Notes: a model not told the origin generated them from the letters alone. DNA of 64,000 bases from UBA6080 sp964607515 (GCA_964607515.1 CAZSKU010000004.1:1-64000), one strand, 5' to 3'. Positions 35,239 to 44,743 are shown, numbered from the stretch's first letter. Translations and numbers: made by a program.

Positions 35239-36521
35239 CGTCCGCCCTCCGCAGCGGTCTGCGCTTCGGCGCTCCTGAGCCATGCGCTTCTGAGCTTGTG
35301 GCACCTGCAGAAGGCGCCCATGCTGAAGTACGCGAAGGTTCCCCTTCTAAGCAGAGTGTCGCCGCCCACGCTCACCAGGAGGATGGACAGGGTCCCCAGA
35401 ATCGCCACGTACCCCATGTCGTCCACCAGGGAGCCTGTGAACTTGGGTTTCAGCCCTCTCAGGCACTTGTAGACGAAGGCGAAGTACAGGAAAAACCCCA
35501 CCAGGCCTGTTTCCATCAGCAGCAGAGCGATCCCGCTGTGGGCCGCCAGGGTGTACCCCATGGTTCCCGTCTCCTGCTGGCGGTACTGGGCCCAGGAATC
35601 TATGCCCCATCCGAACACGGGTCTCCTGCTGAAACCCTCCAGGGCGATGTCCACGTTCTCCAGTCTCATGCCGGCGTCGGGATTCTCCTGCAGGGTACCC
35701 GTCCGGGCGGCCTCGGAGAGCTGTTGAATCCTGGTCACCATCCGCTCGGTCTGGGTCGTCTCGGGAAGCATGGAGAAGATGAAGGCTCCTGTCAGCACCA
35801 CGAGAACGGTCCACCAGACCTTTCGCCTGTAGAATGCCAGCACCAGGATGTAGGCCGCGGTGGGGGTCCGGGCGCCGGTGATGAAGGTGGCCAGGGTGAG
35901 AAAAATCAAACCCCCCAGCGCGTACAACCGGTGGCGTATCTTTTTCACCGAATGGAAAAGCATCAGCACCAGGGGAAGCAGCATTAGCCCGCTGCCCGCC
36001 GGAGCCTGGTAGTGGGGCAGGGGGCCGAGGATCTGCCGACCCGACAGGAACGGTATCCAGGCGGGCAGGTAGGTCAGAACGTTGAAAAAGAGCCCCGCAC
36101 CAAGTGAGATCATGAACCAGACCAGGTGGCGGTCGGTTCCGTTGAGCAATGTGGCCACGCAGAGAAGGAAAAAACCGAAGTTGCCGACGTGTTCGAACAG
36201 AATCTTGGGGCTGAACACGCCGCTTAGAAGCACATGGGAGGCCATGATGTATACCGCCAGAGTGGTGGAGATTCCCAGAAGCCTGGTGGCCTTCAGCCAG
36301 TTGATCGCCTGCACCACGGCCTTGTCCGAGACTATCAGGAGCAGGAAGGCCAGGTAGGACCTCATGCCGGACCCTATCAGGGGAACCTCAAGCTGAAGCC
36401 CCGCCATGGTCATGAAGACCAGGATGTTGAAGAGGATCAGCCGGGATCTGGAGGAACCTTTGGAGGAGATGGTGAGCAGAAGGATGAGGGCGATGAGCAG
36501 GTTGTCCAGCAGGGTTCCCAA
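35235..36521 (-). CDS. O-antigen polymerase/ligase-like protein (Wzy/WaaL family)
   Basis: A polytopic protein of about 428 residues with some 11-12 helices. The large periplasmic loop near the C-terminal third has SRRPVFGWGIDSW, then HSGIALLLMETGLVGFFLYF, the signature of the Wzy_C/O-antigen ligase family. It should either polymerise repeat units or ligate the polymer. The start is uncertain: TTG at 36521 or CTG at 36539, just after the epimerase stop; no ATG fits. It shares a 4-bp overlap with the glycosyltransferase downstream. Since no other candidate is present, this is the locus polymerase or ligase. Confidence 0.82.
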   Translation of the reverse strand: MGTLLDNLLIALILLLTISSKGSSRSRLILFNILVFMTMAGLQLEVPLIGSGMRSYLAFLLLIVSDKAVVQAINWLKATRLLGISTTLAVYIMASHVLLSGVFSPKILFEHVGNFGFFLLCVATLLNGTDRHLVWFMISLGAGLFFNVLTYLPAWIPFLSGRQILGPLPHYQAPAGSGLMLLPLVLMLFHSVKKIRHRLYALGGLIFLTLATFITGARTPTAAYILVLAFYRRKVWWTVLVVLTGAFIFSMLPETTQTERMVTRIQQLSEAARTGTLQENPDAGMRLENVDIALEGFSRRPVFGWGIDSWAQYRQQETGTMGYTLAAHSGIALLLMETGLVGFFLYFAFVYKCLRGLKPKFTGSLVDDMGYVAILGTLSILLVSVGGDTLLRRGTFAYFSMGAFCRCHKLRSAWLRSAEAQTAAEGGR

Positions 36522-36535
36522 GGCCCGGGCCCCGA

Positions 36536-37633
36536 TCAGCTTCCGGAGAGGCGGCTCAGTCTGGCCATCAGCACCGACGCGACGGTGTCCGAGACGTTCT
36601 CCCTGGTGTACTCCTCCGGGGGGGTCCAGTCCCGGGAGCGGCTGAGGGCGGTTCCGACGCATCGCATCACGTTCTCAGGCTCCACCCCGGAAAGGATGTT
36701 GCTTCCGCAGGCGACGGTCTCGGGGCGCTCCGTCACGTCGCGGATGGTTACGTTGGCCACCCGGAGAATGCAGCACTCCTCCTGCACGGTTCCGCTGTCG
36801 GTGAGCACGCAGCGGGCGTTTTTCTCCAGGTTCACGAAGTCCGGGAAGCCGAAGGGTTCCATGAGCCTCACCAGCGAGTTGCCCCGGAAACCGCCCAGGC
36901 TGCCTATCCTGACCCTGGTGCGGGGATGGACGCTGACCACCACGGGCAGTTCCCATTCATCGGCGATCCGAACCAGGGAGTCCAGGATCATTCCAAGCCT
37001 TGCCGGATCGTCCACGTTCTCCGCCCGGTGGGCGGTAACCAGGAAGTACCCGCCGGCAGAAAGCCCCAGGTTTCCCAGCGCCCCGGACCCTTCGATGAGT
37101 CCGGCGTGCTCCTTCATCACCTCCAGGATGGGGTTGCCGGTGACCACTATCCTCCGGGAGGGGATTCCCTCGGCCAGAAGATTTTCCCGGCTGCCCTCGG
37201 TGTACGGCATCAGCAGGTCGCTGCAGGTGTCCACCACCCGCCGGTTGACCTCCTCGGGAACCCTGTCGTCGAAGCAGCGGTTGCCCGCCTCCATATGGAA
37301 TACCGGAATACCCATGCGCTTGGCCATGAAAACGGAAAGAGCGCTGTTGGTGTCTCCAAGCACCAGCACCCGGTCGGGGGCCTCACTCCTGAGGATCCTC
37401 TCGGTTCCCTCCAGTATCCCTCCGATCTGCCGGCCGGGACTGGAGGTGTCCACCCCCATGAAGACGTCCGGGGGCCTTACCCCCAGGTCCCTGAAAAAGA
37501 TATCGCTAAGCCCCGGATCGGAGTTCTGGCCGGTATGCACCAGGAAGTGGTCGCAAAGGGAGTCGAGTTTCCGGATCAGCACCGAGAGGCGGATGATCTC
37601 CGGCCTTGTCCCCAGAACGGTGACGATCTTCAT
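36536..37633 (-). CDS. UDP-sugar 2-epimerase (WecB/FnlC/WbvD family)
   Basis: A 365-residue non-hydrolysing 2-epimerase. GTRPEIIRLSVLIRKLD and LVHTGQNSDP at the N-terminus match the FnlC/CapG/WbvD subgroup better than WecB. Other marks are GDTNSAL, HMEAGNRCFDDRVPEEVNR (catalytic acidic residues) and TDSGTVQEE near the end. It inverts C2 of the UDP-2-acetamido-2,6-dideoxy-hexose made by the upstream enzymes. It overlaps the dehydratase gene by 4 bp (ATGA). The product is probably UDP-L-QuiNAc or UDP-L-FucNAc. Confidence 0.9.
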   Translation of the reverse strand: MKIVTVLGTRPEIIRLSVLIRKLDSLCDHFLVHTGQNSDPGLSDIFFRDLGVRPPDVFMGVDTSSPGRQIGGILEGTERILRSEAPDRVLVLGDTNSALSVFMAKRMGIPVFHMEAGNRCFDDRVPEEVNRRVVDTCSDLLMPYTEGSRENLLAEGIPSRRIVVTGNPILEVMKEHAGLIEGSGALGNLGLSAGGYFLVTAHRAENVDDPARLGMILDSLVRIADEWELPVVVSVHPRTRVRIGSLGGFRGNSLVRLMEPFGFPDFVNLEKNARCVLTDSGTVQEECCILRVANVTIRDVTERPETVACGSNILSGVEPENVMRCVGTALSRSRDWTPPEEYTRENVSDTVASVLMARLSRLSGS

Positions 37634-38694
37634 CGCAGAAGCTCCTCCCCGCCGGACTCCGCCTGGTCTGGCATCAGCCCGTGCCTGCGAAGAAGGTCCC
37701 GGAGCTCGTCTTTCCCCACCAGGGAACTCGCGGAGCTGTACTCGCCGGAAAGACGCTCCCCGGTGGCGGGACCTCCCACCTCCGGGAGTATGGAGCCCAC
37801 GGCGTAGAAGCCGTCGCCCTTCTCCACCGTCCGCCCGGCCTCCTCCTCGGAGACCAGAATCTCGTGGATCTTCTCGCCCGGGCGGATGCCGGTCTCGGTG
37901 ACGGCGATGTTCCTCCCCTGGATCATGACCTCAGCCAGGTCCATCATCCGTGCCGAGGGAACCCTGGGTATCCAGGTTTCTCCCCCCGCGGCCTCGCCGA
38001 CCGCGGCGAACACCGTGTCCACCGCCTGGTCCAGGCTCAACAGGAAGCGGGTCATGTCCCGGGTGGTGACCGTGACAGGCCCTCCGGTGCGGATCTGCTC
38101 GAGGAACAGGGGGATCACCGAACCCCTCGATGCCAGGACGTTTCCGTACCTTACGCAGATGAAACGTGTGGATGGGCACTGCATGTTGCCCTGCAGGAAA
38201 ACCCTCTCCTGAATGGCCTTGGTCATGCCCATCACGTTGACCGGCTTGCACGCCTTGTCGGTGGATATTCCCACCACGGTCTCCACCGGAAGCCTGTGCT
38301 CCCGGATGGCCCGGACGATGTTCTCGGGGCCCGTGATGTTGGTCATCACCGCCTCGTAGGGGAAGTACTCGCAGGTGGGTACCTGCTTGAGTGCCGCTGC
38401 GTTGAAAACCACGTCCGCGTCCGCCAGCACCGCGGAAACCGAATGGAAATCCCTCACGTCGCCGATGCGGAACTCCAGCAGCCGCCGGAAATTCTCGAAG
38501 ATGATTTCGTCGGTGGCCGCGACCCTGTGGGCGTACGCCACCCTCATCTCGTGCTGTTTCGCTTCGTCCCTGGAGAAGACGATCACCTTCCGGGGCATGC
38601 CCATCTCCCCCGACAGCAGCCGCCTTACCAGAACCTTGCCCAGGGAGCCGGTCCCCCCGGTGACAAGGAGTCTCTTACCCTGCAGTGGCCCCAT
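37630..38694 (-). CDS. UDP-GlcNAc 4,6-dehydratase/5-epimerase (FnlA/CapE/WbvB family)
   Basis: A 354-residue short-chain dehydrogenase/reductase. NAD-binding GGTGSLG near the N-terminus, FSRDEAKQHEMR, IGDVRD, AALKQVPTCEYFP, STDKACKPVNVMGMTK (with Met in place of the usual YxxxK Tyr, as in this inverting subfamily), and RYGNVLASRGSVIP are diagnostic. It converts UDP-GlcNAc to keto-6-deoxy-L-sugar intermediates. It overlaps the reductase gene upstream by 20 bp and the epimerase downstream by 4 bp, forming a three-step cassette. The start ATG follows AGGTCGGG. Confidence 0.92.
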   Translation of the reverse strand: MGPLQGKRLLVTGGTGSLGKVLVRRLLSGEMGMPRKVIVFSRDEAKQHEMRVAYAHRVAATDEIIFENFRRLLEFRIGDVRDFHSVSAVLADADVVFNAAALKQVPTCEYFPYEAVMTNITGPENIVRAIREHRLPVETVVGISTDKACKPVNVMGMTKAIQERVFLQGNMQCPSTRFICVRYGNVLASRGSVIPLFLEQIRTGGPVTVTTRDMTRFLLSLDQAVDTVFAAVGEAAGGETWIPRVPSARMMDLAEVMIQGRNIAVTETGIRPGEKIHEILVSEEEAGRTVEKGDGFYAVGSILPEVGGPATGERLSGEYSSASSLVGKDELRDLLRRHGLMPDQAESGGEELLR

Positions 38695-39589
38695 CCCGAC
38701 CTCTCCATTCGTCGTAGCGCTCCAGGTCTCCCCTGAGCGCTTCTATCATCCCGTCCAGCCCGGGGACCGGGATACCGAACTCCCTCAGGAAACGGCCTGA
38801 GTCGAGGGTGCGGTCCTCCCTGGGTTCCGGAACCGGAATCACCTCCATCCCCAGGCTGAGGGCGTCGTTGAGCTTTTCGATGAGACTGTACTTGGAAACC
38901 GGTTCCGATGAGACGTGAAAGAGCCCGCATGCCCCGGGGTGATCGGAGATCAGCTGGGATACCACCCGGGAGAGGGTTTCCGTGGTGAGGCCGCTCCAGA
39001 CGGCGTTCGAATACCCGTTCACCGGATTGCCCCTGTGGGAGAGAACCCACTCCAGAAGACCGGTGGTGCGGGACAGTTCCCGGCCGATGATGGAGGTTCG
39101 CAGGGTGACGCAGCCCGGGCCGGAAGGTTCCCCCAGGAGTTTCGAAAGCCCGTACAGGTCCCGGGCGTCGGGGAGGTCGTTCTCGGTGTAGTTCCCCCGG
39201 GCCCCTGAGAAGACGCAGTCCGTGCTCACGTGGACCAGCCGGACGCCCCTCGAGACGCAGGCGCCTGCGAGCCGGCGGGGGAAAAGAGAGTTAAGTTCCA
39301 CGGCGGCCGCCGGATCGGACCCCTCCGGAAGCTGTTTAACCAGCCCGATGCAGTTCACCACAACGTCGGGACGGACCCTGTCCAGGCACGCCTCCACCGT
39401 ATCGAACCTCCGGGCGTCCACCCCGGGGATCAGCTTCCCGGAATCGAATCCTGAGAAAAAACCCCCGGGTTCCCGGAACGGGCCGCGGTAACCACGGAAG
39501 GTGGCGTAAGTCGGAAAACGCTCGGAGAGGATTTCCAGCATCCTGTGCCCGAGCATCCCGCTTCCGCCCATGACCAGCGCCCGGAGCAT
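38675..39589 (-). CDS. RmlD-type sugar-nucleotide reductase
   Basis: A 304-residue reductase of the dTDP-4-dehydrorhamnose reductase family: GGSGMLG near the N-terminus, NCIGLVKQLP, STDCVFSGARG, and YGLSKLLGE (YxxxK). It begins the minus-strand operon with GGAGG before its ATG. In this cassette it should reduce the 4-keto group of the UDP-sugar from the dehydratase. It lacks the C-terminal cupin of CapF/WbjC reductases, so the set resembles the WbvB/WbvR/WbvD route to UDP-L-QuiNAc more than the FucNAc route. A dTDP-rhamnose role is less likely without RmlB/RmlC. Confidence 0.85.
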   Translation of the reverse strand: MLRALVMGGSGMLGHRMLEILSERFPTYATFRGYRGPFREPGGFFSGFDSGKLIPGVDARRFDTVEACLDRVRPDVVVNCIGLVKQLPEGSDPAAAVELNSLFPRRLAGACVSRGVRLVHVSTDCVFSGARGNYTENDLPDARDLYGLSKLLGEPSGPGCVTLRTSIIGRELSRTTGLLEWVLSHRGNPVNGYSNAVWSGLTTETLSRVVSQLISDHPGACGLFHVSSEPVSKYSLIEKLNDALSLGMEVIPVPEPREDRTLDSGRFLREFGIPVPGLDGMIEALRGDLERYDEWRGRDGATAG

Positions 39590-39702
39590 GATACCTCCCT
39601 CTTCCGCCTCCCGGCCGCCGGGAGTGCGGGAACCCGGCGGAGATTATATTCCGCGTGGTCGTTATTGCATACCCCGCCGGTCCCGGGAGGTTTTGACCGC
39701 AC

Positions 39703-40935
39703 GTGGACAACCGCAGGCTCCTGGCCCTTTCCTTCGGTTACCCCCCGGAAATGTCCGCCATGGCCATTCTGGTCTGGCGGCTTCTCCGGCACAGCGGCTA
39801 CCCCTTCTCGGTGGTCTGCGGCAGCAGGGGGCTTCCGCCGGACCCGGGTCTGGAAGGGCCGGCAGGTGACGGCTCCGATGGGATCCGGGTGGTACCCTAC
39901 CGGGAGGGTGCCCTGTCGGGGCTGGCCCGACGGGTTCTCTACAGAACCCCCCTCCGGAATTCCCTGGACGTTCCCGATTCCTTCAGGGCCTGGGCCGCCT
40001 CGGCGGCCCGTACGGCCCTTGCCCTGAGCCGGACCCCGGGTGACGCGCTTCTGAGCTTCGCAACCCCGATGAGCGATCACCTGGCGGCCCTGGCGGTGTC
40101 GAAGAAGAGACCCGGCCTGCCGTGGCTGGCCTACTTCGGCGACCCCTGGACCAGGAATCCCATGATCCGCCGGGACCCCCTTTCCATGGCCCTGAACAGG
40201 CGGCTAGAGAGAAGGGTTTTTGACAGGGCGGACCTGCTGGTCTTCCCCTGTGCGGAGATGAGGGACCTGACCCTGGAAGGTGCGGGATCAGCAACCTTGA
40301 GGAAGTCGAGAATCGTCTCCCACGGGTACGAGGAGGGGCTGTTCCCCGGGGACGCCGCCCCCTCCCCGGGACCTCCCTACGTGGTGAGGCACCTGGGCAG
40401 CCTGTACGGCTCCAGGTCCCCGTCCGACCTTTTCGGGGCCCTGGAGATCATGGCCGAGGAGTATCCGGAACCATTCCGACAGCTCCGGTTCGAGTTCTAC
40501 GGCCACCGCTCGGACTTCGGGATCCCAGCGGGGCTGCCGGAAGGGATTGTGTCCTTCCTTCCCGCGGTGGACTACCTGGAAAGCCTTCGGCTCATGAAGA
40601 CCGCCCACGCCCTGCTGGTGATAACCCCGTCGGAGCAGAGATCCGGGGCATTCCTGCCCTCAAAGCTCATTGACTACATAGGCTCGGGAAGGCCCATCAT
40701 CTCGGTCTGCCGTCCGGGCGCGGTATCCCGGATCGTAACCGGGCTGGGAGGGTGGACCTCGCCCTCCGGAAACCCGGAAGCCCTGGCCAAACGCATCGCC
40801 TCGCTGCACGAACACTTGCGCTCCGAGGCCGAACGGCCATCCCCGTCGCCATGGGGGAAGAAGGCGGCCAGGGAGTTCTTCGACGCCCGGGTCACCGGCG
40901 GCACCTTCGCCGGATTCATCGAGGAGCTGTTCTGA
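39703..40935 (+). CDS. Family 4-like glycosyltransferase
   Basis: A 410-residue protein starting at GTG with GGGAGG upstream. The N-terminal domain has LSFGYPPEMSAMAILVWRLL, typical of GT4 acceptor domains. The C-terminal Rossmann domain has VVRHLGSLYGSRSP, then LLVITPSEQRSGAFLPSKLIDYIGSGRPI, where the donor-binding E-x7-E is partly replaced. It transfers a sugar from a nucleotide donor to the growing lipid-linked unit in the cytoplasm. It opens the plus-strand run that contains the Wzx flippase. A 113-bp gap separates it from the divergent reductase. Confidence 0.82.
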   Translation: MDNRRLLALSFGYPPEMSAMAILVWRLLRHSGYPFSVVCGSRGLPPDPGLEGPAGDGSDGIRVVPYREGALSGLARRVLYRTPLRNSLDVPDSFRAWAASAARTALALSRTPGDALLSFATPMSDHLAALAVSKKRPGLPWLAYFGDPWTRNPMIRRDPLSMALNRRLERRVFDRADLLVFPCAEMRDLTLEGAGSATLRKSRIVSHGYEEGLFPGDAAPSPGPPYVVRHLGSLYGSRSPSDLFGALEIMAEEYPEPFRQLRFEFYGHRSDFGIPAGLPEGIVSFLPAVDYLESLRLMKTAHALLVITPSEQRSGAFLPSKLIDYIGSGRPIISVCRPGAVSRIVTGLGGWTSPSGNPEALAKRIASLHEHLRSEAERPSPSPWGKKAAREFFDARVTGGTFAGFIEELF

Positions 40936-40979
40936 AAACCTGCGGGACCGCCGGCGCCGCCCCCCACAGGAGCGTGGCG

Positions 40980-42320
40980 GTGACCTTCGCGGGTAACGCC
41001 ATGGCCTTTCTGGCGGCGATGGCCGGAGGAATGATCACCGCCCGGGCCCTGGGCCCGGCGGGAAGGGGATCCTTCGCCCTTCTTCACACCACTCCTGACC
41101 TGATAGTGAGTTTCGTGCTCCTGGGAATAGTGCAGACCAACGTCTGCTTCGTCTCCCGGGGGACCCTGCCGGCCGGCAGAGCACTGGGGGTCTCCGCCAG
41201 GGCGGCGGGGATCCAGACCCTGGCGGGCCTGCTGCTCTTCGCCGGGGCGGTCCTGTTCTACAGGGACCAGCTTCTGGGCCAGGCAAGCCCCCTTCTGATC
41301 GGGCTATCCGCGGCGCTTATACCCCTGGGGCTTTTCCAGGCCCACTGGTCCTCGCTCCTGGGGGCCTTTCGCCGTTTTTCCCGCCTGGCATTCATCCGGG
41401 CCCTTGCCCCGGCTCTCCTGGTGGCGGGTTACCTGCTGCTGCTGGTGGCCTTCCCTCTGGGGGTGGCGGGAGGCCTGGCGGCGGTGATTCTGGCGGCCGT
41501 AACGGTATGCGTCCTGATGCTGGCAGCGCTGAAACGGGCCGTCCGGGGGCTCGAACCCCGAGACGGCAGTCCGGGGGAAGGAACCTGCGAGGGCTTCTGG
41601 AGGAGGTATCTCACCTACGGGATAAAACTGCACGCGTCGGCGCTGTTATGGCTTCTCATCATCAGGCTGGACATCTACATGATAAAGTACTTCCTCGACC
41701 TGGAATCGGTGGGGTACTTCGCCCTGGCATCCAGTCTGGCGGAAAAGCTCTGGCTCATAACAACATCCACCAACACGGTGCTCCTTCCATCCCTTGCCGC
41801 CGTGGAGAACCCGGTGGAAAGGGCGGCGCTGGCGGCCAGGGCCGGCAGACAGGTAACCGTTGTCCTGCTCCCCTTCTTCGCGCTGGGCATCCTTCTGGGG
41901 GAGCCTCTCATAGTGCTTCTCTACGGAGCCGAGTTCCGGCCTTCGGCGGCGCCCTTCATGATACTTCTGGGCTCCACCCTGGTGCAGGCCCACAGGTCCA
42001 TAACCGCAAGTTTCTTCGAGAGTTCAGACCTGGCCCTGGTGAACGTCGCCACCAGGAGCGCAGCCTTCGCGGCCAAGGTGCTGCTGAACATCCTTCTGAT
42101 CCCCGCCATGCTCATGAACGGGGCCGCCCTCTCGAGCCTTCTCGCCTACTCCTTCGAATGGGTGCTGGGGACCAGGGTGTTCCTTCGCAGGAACGGTCTT
42201 TCATGGAGGGAGACCATCCCCTTTCCCGGGGACGGGGCCACGGTGCTCCGGAAGCTTGGGGACCTGCTCCGGCGGCCCCAGGCGCCGACGGGAGACAGCC
42301 CGGAGAGGACTCCGGATTGA
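40980..42320 (+). CDS. Polysaccharide flippase (Wzx/MOP family)
   Basis: About 446 residues from the GTG at 40980 (AGGAG 7 bp upstream); a GTG at 40974 is an alternative. Some 12 helices are visible. MAFLAAMAGGMITARALGPAGRG at the N-terminus is the PST/MOP signature, and LDIYMIKYFLDLESVGYFALASSLAEKLW in the middle matches Wzx proteins. It should flip the undecaprenyl-linked repeat unit across the inner membrane. It lies between two GT4 genes; the next begins with a TTGA overlap. It is the only classical flippase in the window. Confidence 0.88.
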   Translation: MTFAGNAMAFLAAMAGGMITARALGPAGRGSFALLHTTPDLIVSFVLLGIVQTNVCFVSRGTLPAGRALGVSARAAGIQTLAGLLLFAGAVLFYRDQLLGQASPLLIGLSAALIPLGLFQAHWSSLLGAFRRFSRLAFIRALAPALLVAGYLLLLVAFPLGVAGGLAAVILAAVTVCVLMLAALKRAVRGLEPRDGSPGEGTCEGFWRRYLTYGIKLHASALLWLLIIRLDIYMIKYFLDLESVGYFALASSLAEKLWLITTSTNTVLLPSLAAVENPVERAALAARAGRQVTVVLLPFFALGILLGEPLIVLLYGAEFRPSAAPFMILLGSTLVQAHRSITASFFESSDLALVNVATRSAAFAAKVLLNILLIPAMLMNGAALSSLLAYSFEWVLGTRVFLRRNGLSWRETIPFPGDGATVLRKLGDLLRRPQAPTGDSPERTPD

Positions 42321-43447
42321 GCCGTTCCGTATGCTTCGTCGGGGGAGGCGCCGGAGCCCTGAGGGGCCTTCCGGAGGGGGGGTCGGAGGGGCAGATCGCC
42401 CTTCTGGCGGGGGAGCTGGCCCGGAGGGGGAACAGGGTGGTCCTGGTGGTGCCGGGCTACCTTCGGGAATTCAGTGCCGGAGGGGTGAAGGTCGTTCCCG
42501 GGTGGATGGACGATCAGAGGGCCCCCAGGGGTCTCAGGCTCTTGACCGGCAGACTTCCCGCCCTTCGGCGGACCCTGGTCGGCCTCTCCCCGGACGCGGT
42601 GTACACCCGGGGGTTCTCGGTGTTCGCCCCGTCGGCGGCTTCCGCGGCGGGAAGCACCGGCTCGGGCTATCTGGCCGCCCTGGCCTGCGACGACGATCTC
42701 AGACGACTGGCCCTGAGCAGGAAATCCTTCGGGTTCCAGAAGCCGGGCTACGGTATCATCATTCGGGGGCTGTTCATCCGGCGGGCTCTGGGCAGGGCCT
42801 CCGCGGTGCTGGCCCAGAGCTCCTTCCAGGCCGGGAAGTGCCTCGATATGGGCTTCAGGACGAGGATCGTCAGAAACGCCTTCGTGCCGCCCGGGGAAGC
42901 CCAGGTGGAATCTGAAACCTACGACGCGGCATGGGTTGGCCACATCTCCCCGTTCAAGGGATTCGACAGGCTTCTGGATCTGCTGGGCAGGTCGGGAGGC
43001 CTTAGGGTGGCGGTGGTGGGGGGCGTCCAGGGGGAAGCTTCGGCCTCCCTGATGAGAAGGGCCTCGGAGATACCCGGTCTGACTCTCCTGGGCGAGTTGC
43101 CCCACCGGGAAGCATGCGGGGTCATATCATCCTCCAGGGTGCTCCTGAATACCTCCCCTTCGGAGGGCTTCCCCAACGCCTTTCTCGAAGCCTGGTACCT
43201 GGGCAGGCCCGTGGTGAGCCTGTCGGCGGACCCGGACGGGCTCCTCTCCGGGCAGTCTCCCCTGGGGTGCTGCGGGGGAGGAAGCCTGGAGCGCACCGCC
43301 CTGGCCATGGAGGGGCTTCTTTCAGATCCGGAGGCCCGGCGCGACATGGGCGCCCGGGGAAGGCTGTACGTGACGGAAAACCATCTGCTTTCCGCGGTTG
43401 CGGATTCTCTGGAGGCGGTGCTGGACGAGTTCTCCCGGTCAGGGTGA
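42317..43447 (+). CDS. Family 4-like glycosyltransferase
   Basis: A 376-residue protein from the TTG at 42317, overlapping the flippase stop (TTGA). The N-terminal domain includes GGGAGALRGLPEGGSEGQIALLAG (GT4-type acceptor loop) and RRGNRVVLV. The C-terminal domain has VGHISPFKGFDRLLDLL and NTSPSEGFPNAFLEAWYLGRPVV, with the EGFPNAFLE motif (E-x7-E) that binds the nucleotide sugar. A cytoplasmic transferase in repeat-unit assembly is expected. It converges on the DUF362 gene with a 9-bp overlap. Confidence 0.88.
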   Translation: MSRSVCFVGGGAGALRGLPEGGSEGQIALLAGELARRGNRVVLVVPGYLREFSAGGVKVVPGWMDDQRAPRGLRLLTGRLPALRRTLVGLSPDAVYTRGFSVFAPSAASAAGSTGSGYLAALACDDDLRRLALSRKSFGFQKPGYGIIIRGLFIRRALGRASAVLAQSSFQAGKCLDMGFRTRIVRNAFVPPGEAQVESETYDAAWVGHISPFKGFDRLLDLLGRSGGLRVAVVGGVQGEASASLMRRASEIPGLTLLGELPHREACGVISSSRVLLNTSPSEGFPNAFLEAWYLGRPVVSLSADPDGLLSGQSPLGCCGGGSLERTALAMEGLLSDPEARRDMGARGRLYVTENHLLSAVADSLEAVLDEFSRSG

Positions 43448-44743
43448 CCGGAGGCACTCCCATCCCTCCGCCGGGCGGGGCCCGGGAGTTCCGGGTAGGC
43501 CGCCGGCTTCCTTTACCGTCTCAATTGCGGCCTCCCGGGAGCGGTTTCCGGGAAAGGGCCAGCGGAACGATCCTTCCGCCATTCCGACCGTGGGGATGAG
43601 GCCGGGGTCGTAGCCCATCAGGGCGCAGTGGACCAGGTCCGCCTCCACCGGATCCTCCGAGAACACCACGAACCCCATGGGATAGGGATCCGGTCTCAGG
43701 GGGCCCTCCCCCTGGCCGCAGACGAGGGCGTCGGTAAGGGTGAGAATCCGCCTGGCCGGAACATCCCCCATGGTCCCGTCGGCCCTGCCGTAGAGGGCTA
43801 TCCTGTTGATATCCAGCACGGTGCGCCATACCGTGTCGTTTCCCCTCCAGCCTCCCTCTATGTCGAACTCGCCTGCAAGCGCCCTCCTTGCCCACAGGAA
43901 GACACCCGCCAGGAAGATCCACCGGGAGAAGGCCGCCCTGCCGATGTTCATGTTGGCCCGATCCACCGAGAACTCCGCAAGCCTCTTCAGCAGGGACCTC
44001 CCGGGGTAGCAGTCGCCGCCGTCCCGGGTTCCCCCCGACCGGTGGTGGGGCAGGAATTCCTTGTTGCCGTTGATTCCCACCAGGTTCTTCAGGCTCCCCG
44101 TGATACCCGCCTTCCGGTGGGTCTTCAGCTTGGGCAGGTTCAGGATGACGTCCGCCTCCAGGGCTTCCCTGGCGATAAGGTACTGGTGCCTTCCCGGTGA
44201 GTGCCGACCGGCCAGAAGCCTGGGGTCGTACATGGTGACCCTGAACCTTCCCGGGGGGAGGGAGACCGGCTCTAGAAGGCTGTCTGCCGCCAGATCGAAG
44301 AGGGCGAAACGGTCACCGGACCTGGCGGACCTGTCAGCCCCCTTCCGAAGGTCTCCGTCGGGAAGAACGGTGCGCCGGAAATCCGTAACATCCACCGGCA
44401 CCCCCCCGCCCAGGAGGGCGGCCTGACGGTGGAATTCTTCCGGAACCAGGCTGCTCCAGCGACATCCCTGCACCGGAGCGTCGCCAATGACCACCGAGGA
44501 GGGATTCCAGCGGAGAACCGCCTTCAGGGCGGCCAGAACGAAGTCCGGATGGGTGTGAAGACACCCGGTACCCCGGTCGCCGTTGCTGTGGAAGACCCAG
44601 TTGGGCTTGATGAGGATCCGGCTTCCGGGGGGCGCCGGCTGCACCCCCTTCAAAAGTCCCGACACAAGGGAGTCCAGGACTCCGGGGTCGTACCACGACG
44701 ACTCCGGAATGCCTTCTCTCCGGGCACTTGCCAGACCTGTCAC
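43439..44743 (-). CDS. DUF362-family protein, paralogue 1
   Basis: I favour the GTG at 44743 (GGAGG 6 bp upstream) over the ATG at 44764. The roughly 434-residue product has DUF362 motifs: ILIKPNWVFHS near residue 50, NLPKLKTHRKAGITGSLKNLVG in the middle, then GGWRGNDTVWRTVLDINRIALY and a C-terminal PDPYPMGFVVFSEDP. No ferredoxin CxxCxxC cluster is present, although DUF362 is often fused to one. The family is uncharacterised, so I assign no reaction. It lies between glycosyltransferase and ATP-grasp genes and has a paralogue at 49.3 kb, so a polysaccharide-linked role is inferred. Confidence 0.82.
   Translation of the reverse strand: MTGLASARREGIPESSWYDPGVLDSLVSGLLKGVQPAPPGSRILIKPNWVFHSNGDRGTGCLHTHPDFVLAALKAVLRWNPSSVVIGDAPVQGCRWSSLVPEEFHRQAALLGGGVPVDVTDFRRTVLPDGDLRKGADRSARSGDRFALFDLAADSLLEPVSLPPGRFRVTMYDPRLLAGRHSPGRHQYLIAREALEADVILNLPKLKTHRKAGITGSLKNLVGINGNKEFLPHHRSGGTRDGGDCYPGRSLLKRLAEFSVDRANMNIGRAAFSRWIFLAGVFLWARRALAGEFDIEGGWRGNDTVWRTVLDINRIALYGRADGTMGDVPARRILTLTDALVCGQGEGPLRPDPYPMGFVVFSEDPVEADLVHCALMGYDPGLIPTVGMAEGSFRWPFPGNRSREAAIETVKEAGGLPGTPGPRPAEGWECLRSP

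Noticed and set aside
38675..39589. RmlD of a dTDP-L-rhamnose pathway
   Set aside because: RmlB and RmlC are absent and the gene overlaps the UDP-sugar dehydratase, so a UDP-sugar 4-reductase role fits better, though the family is the same.
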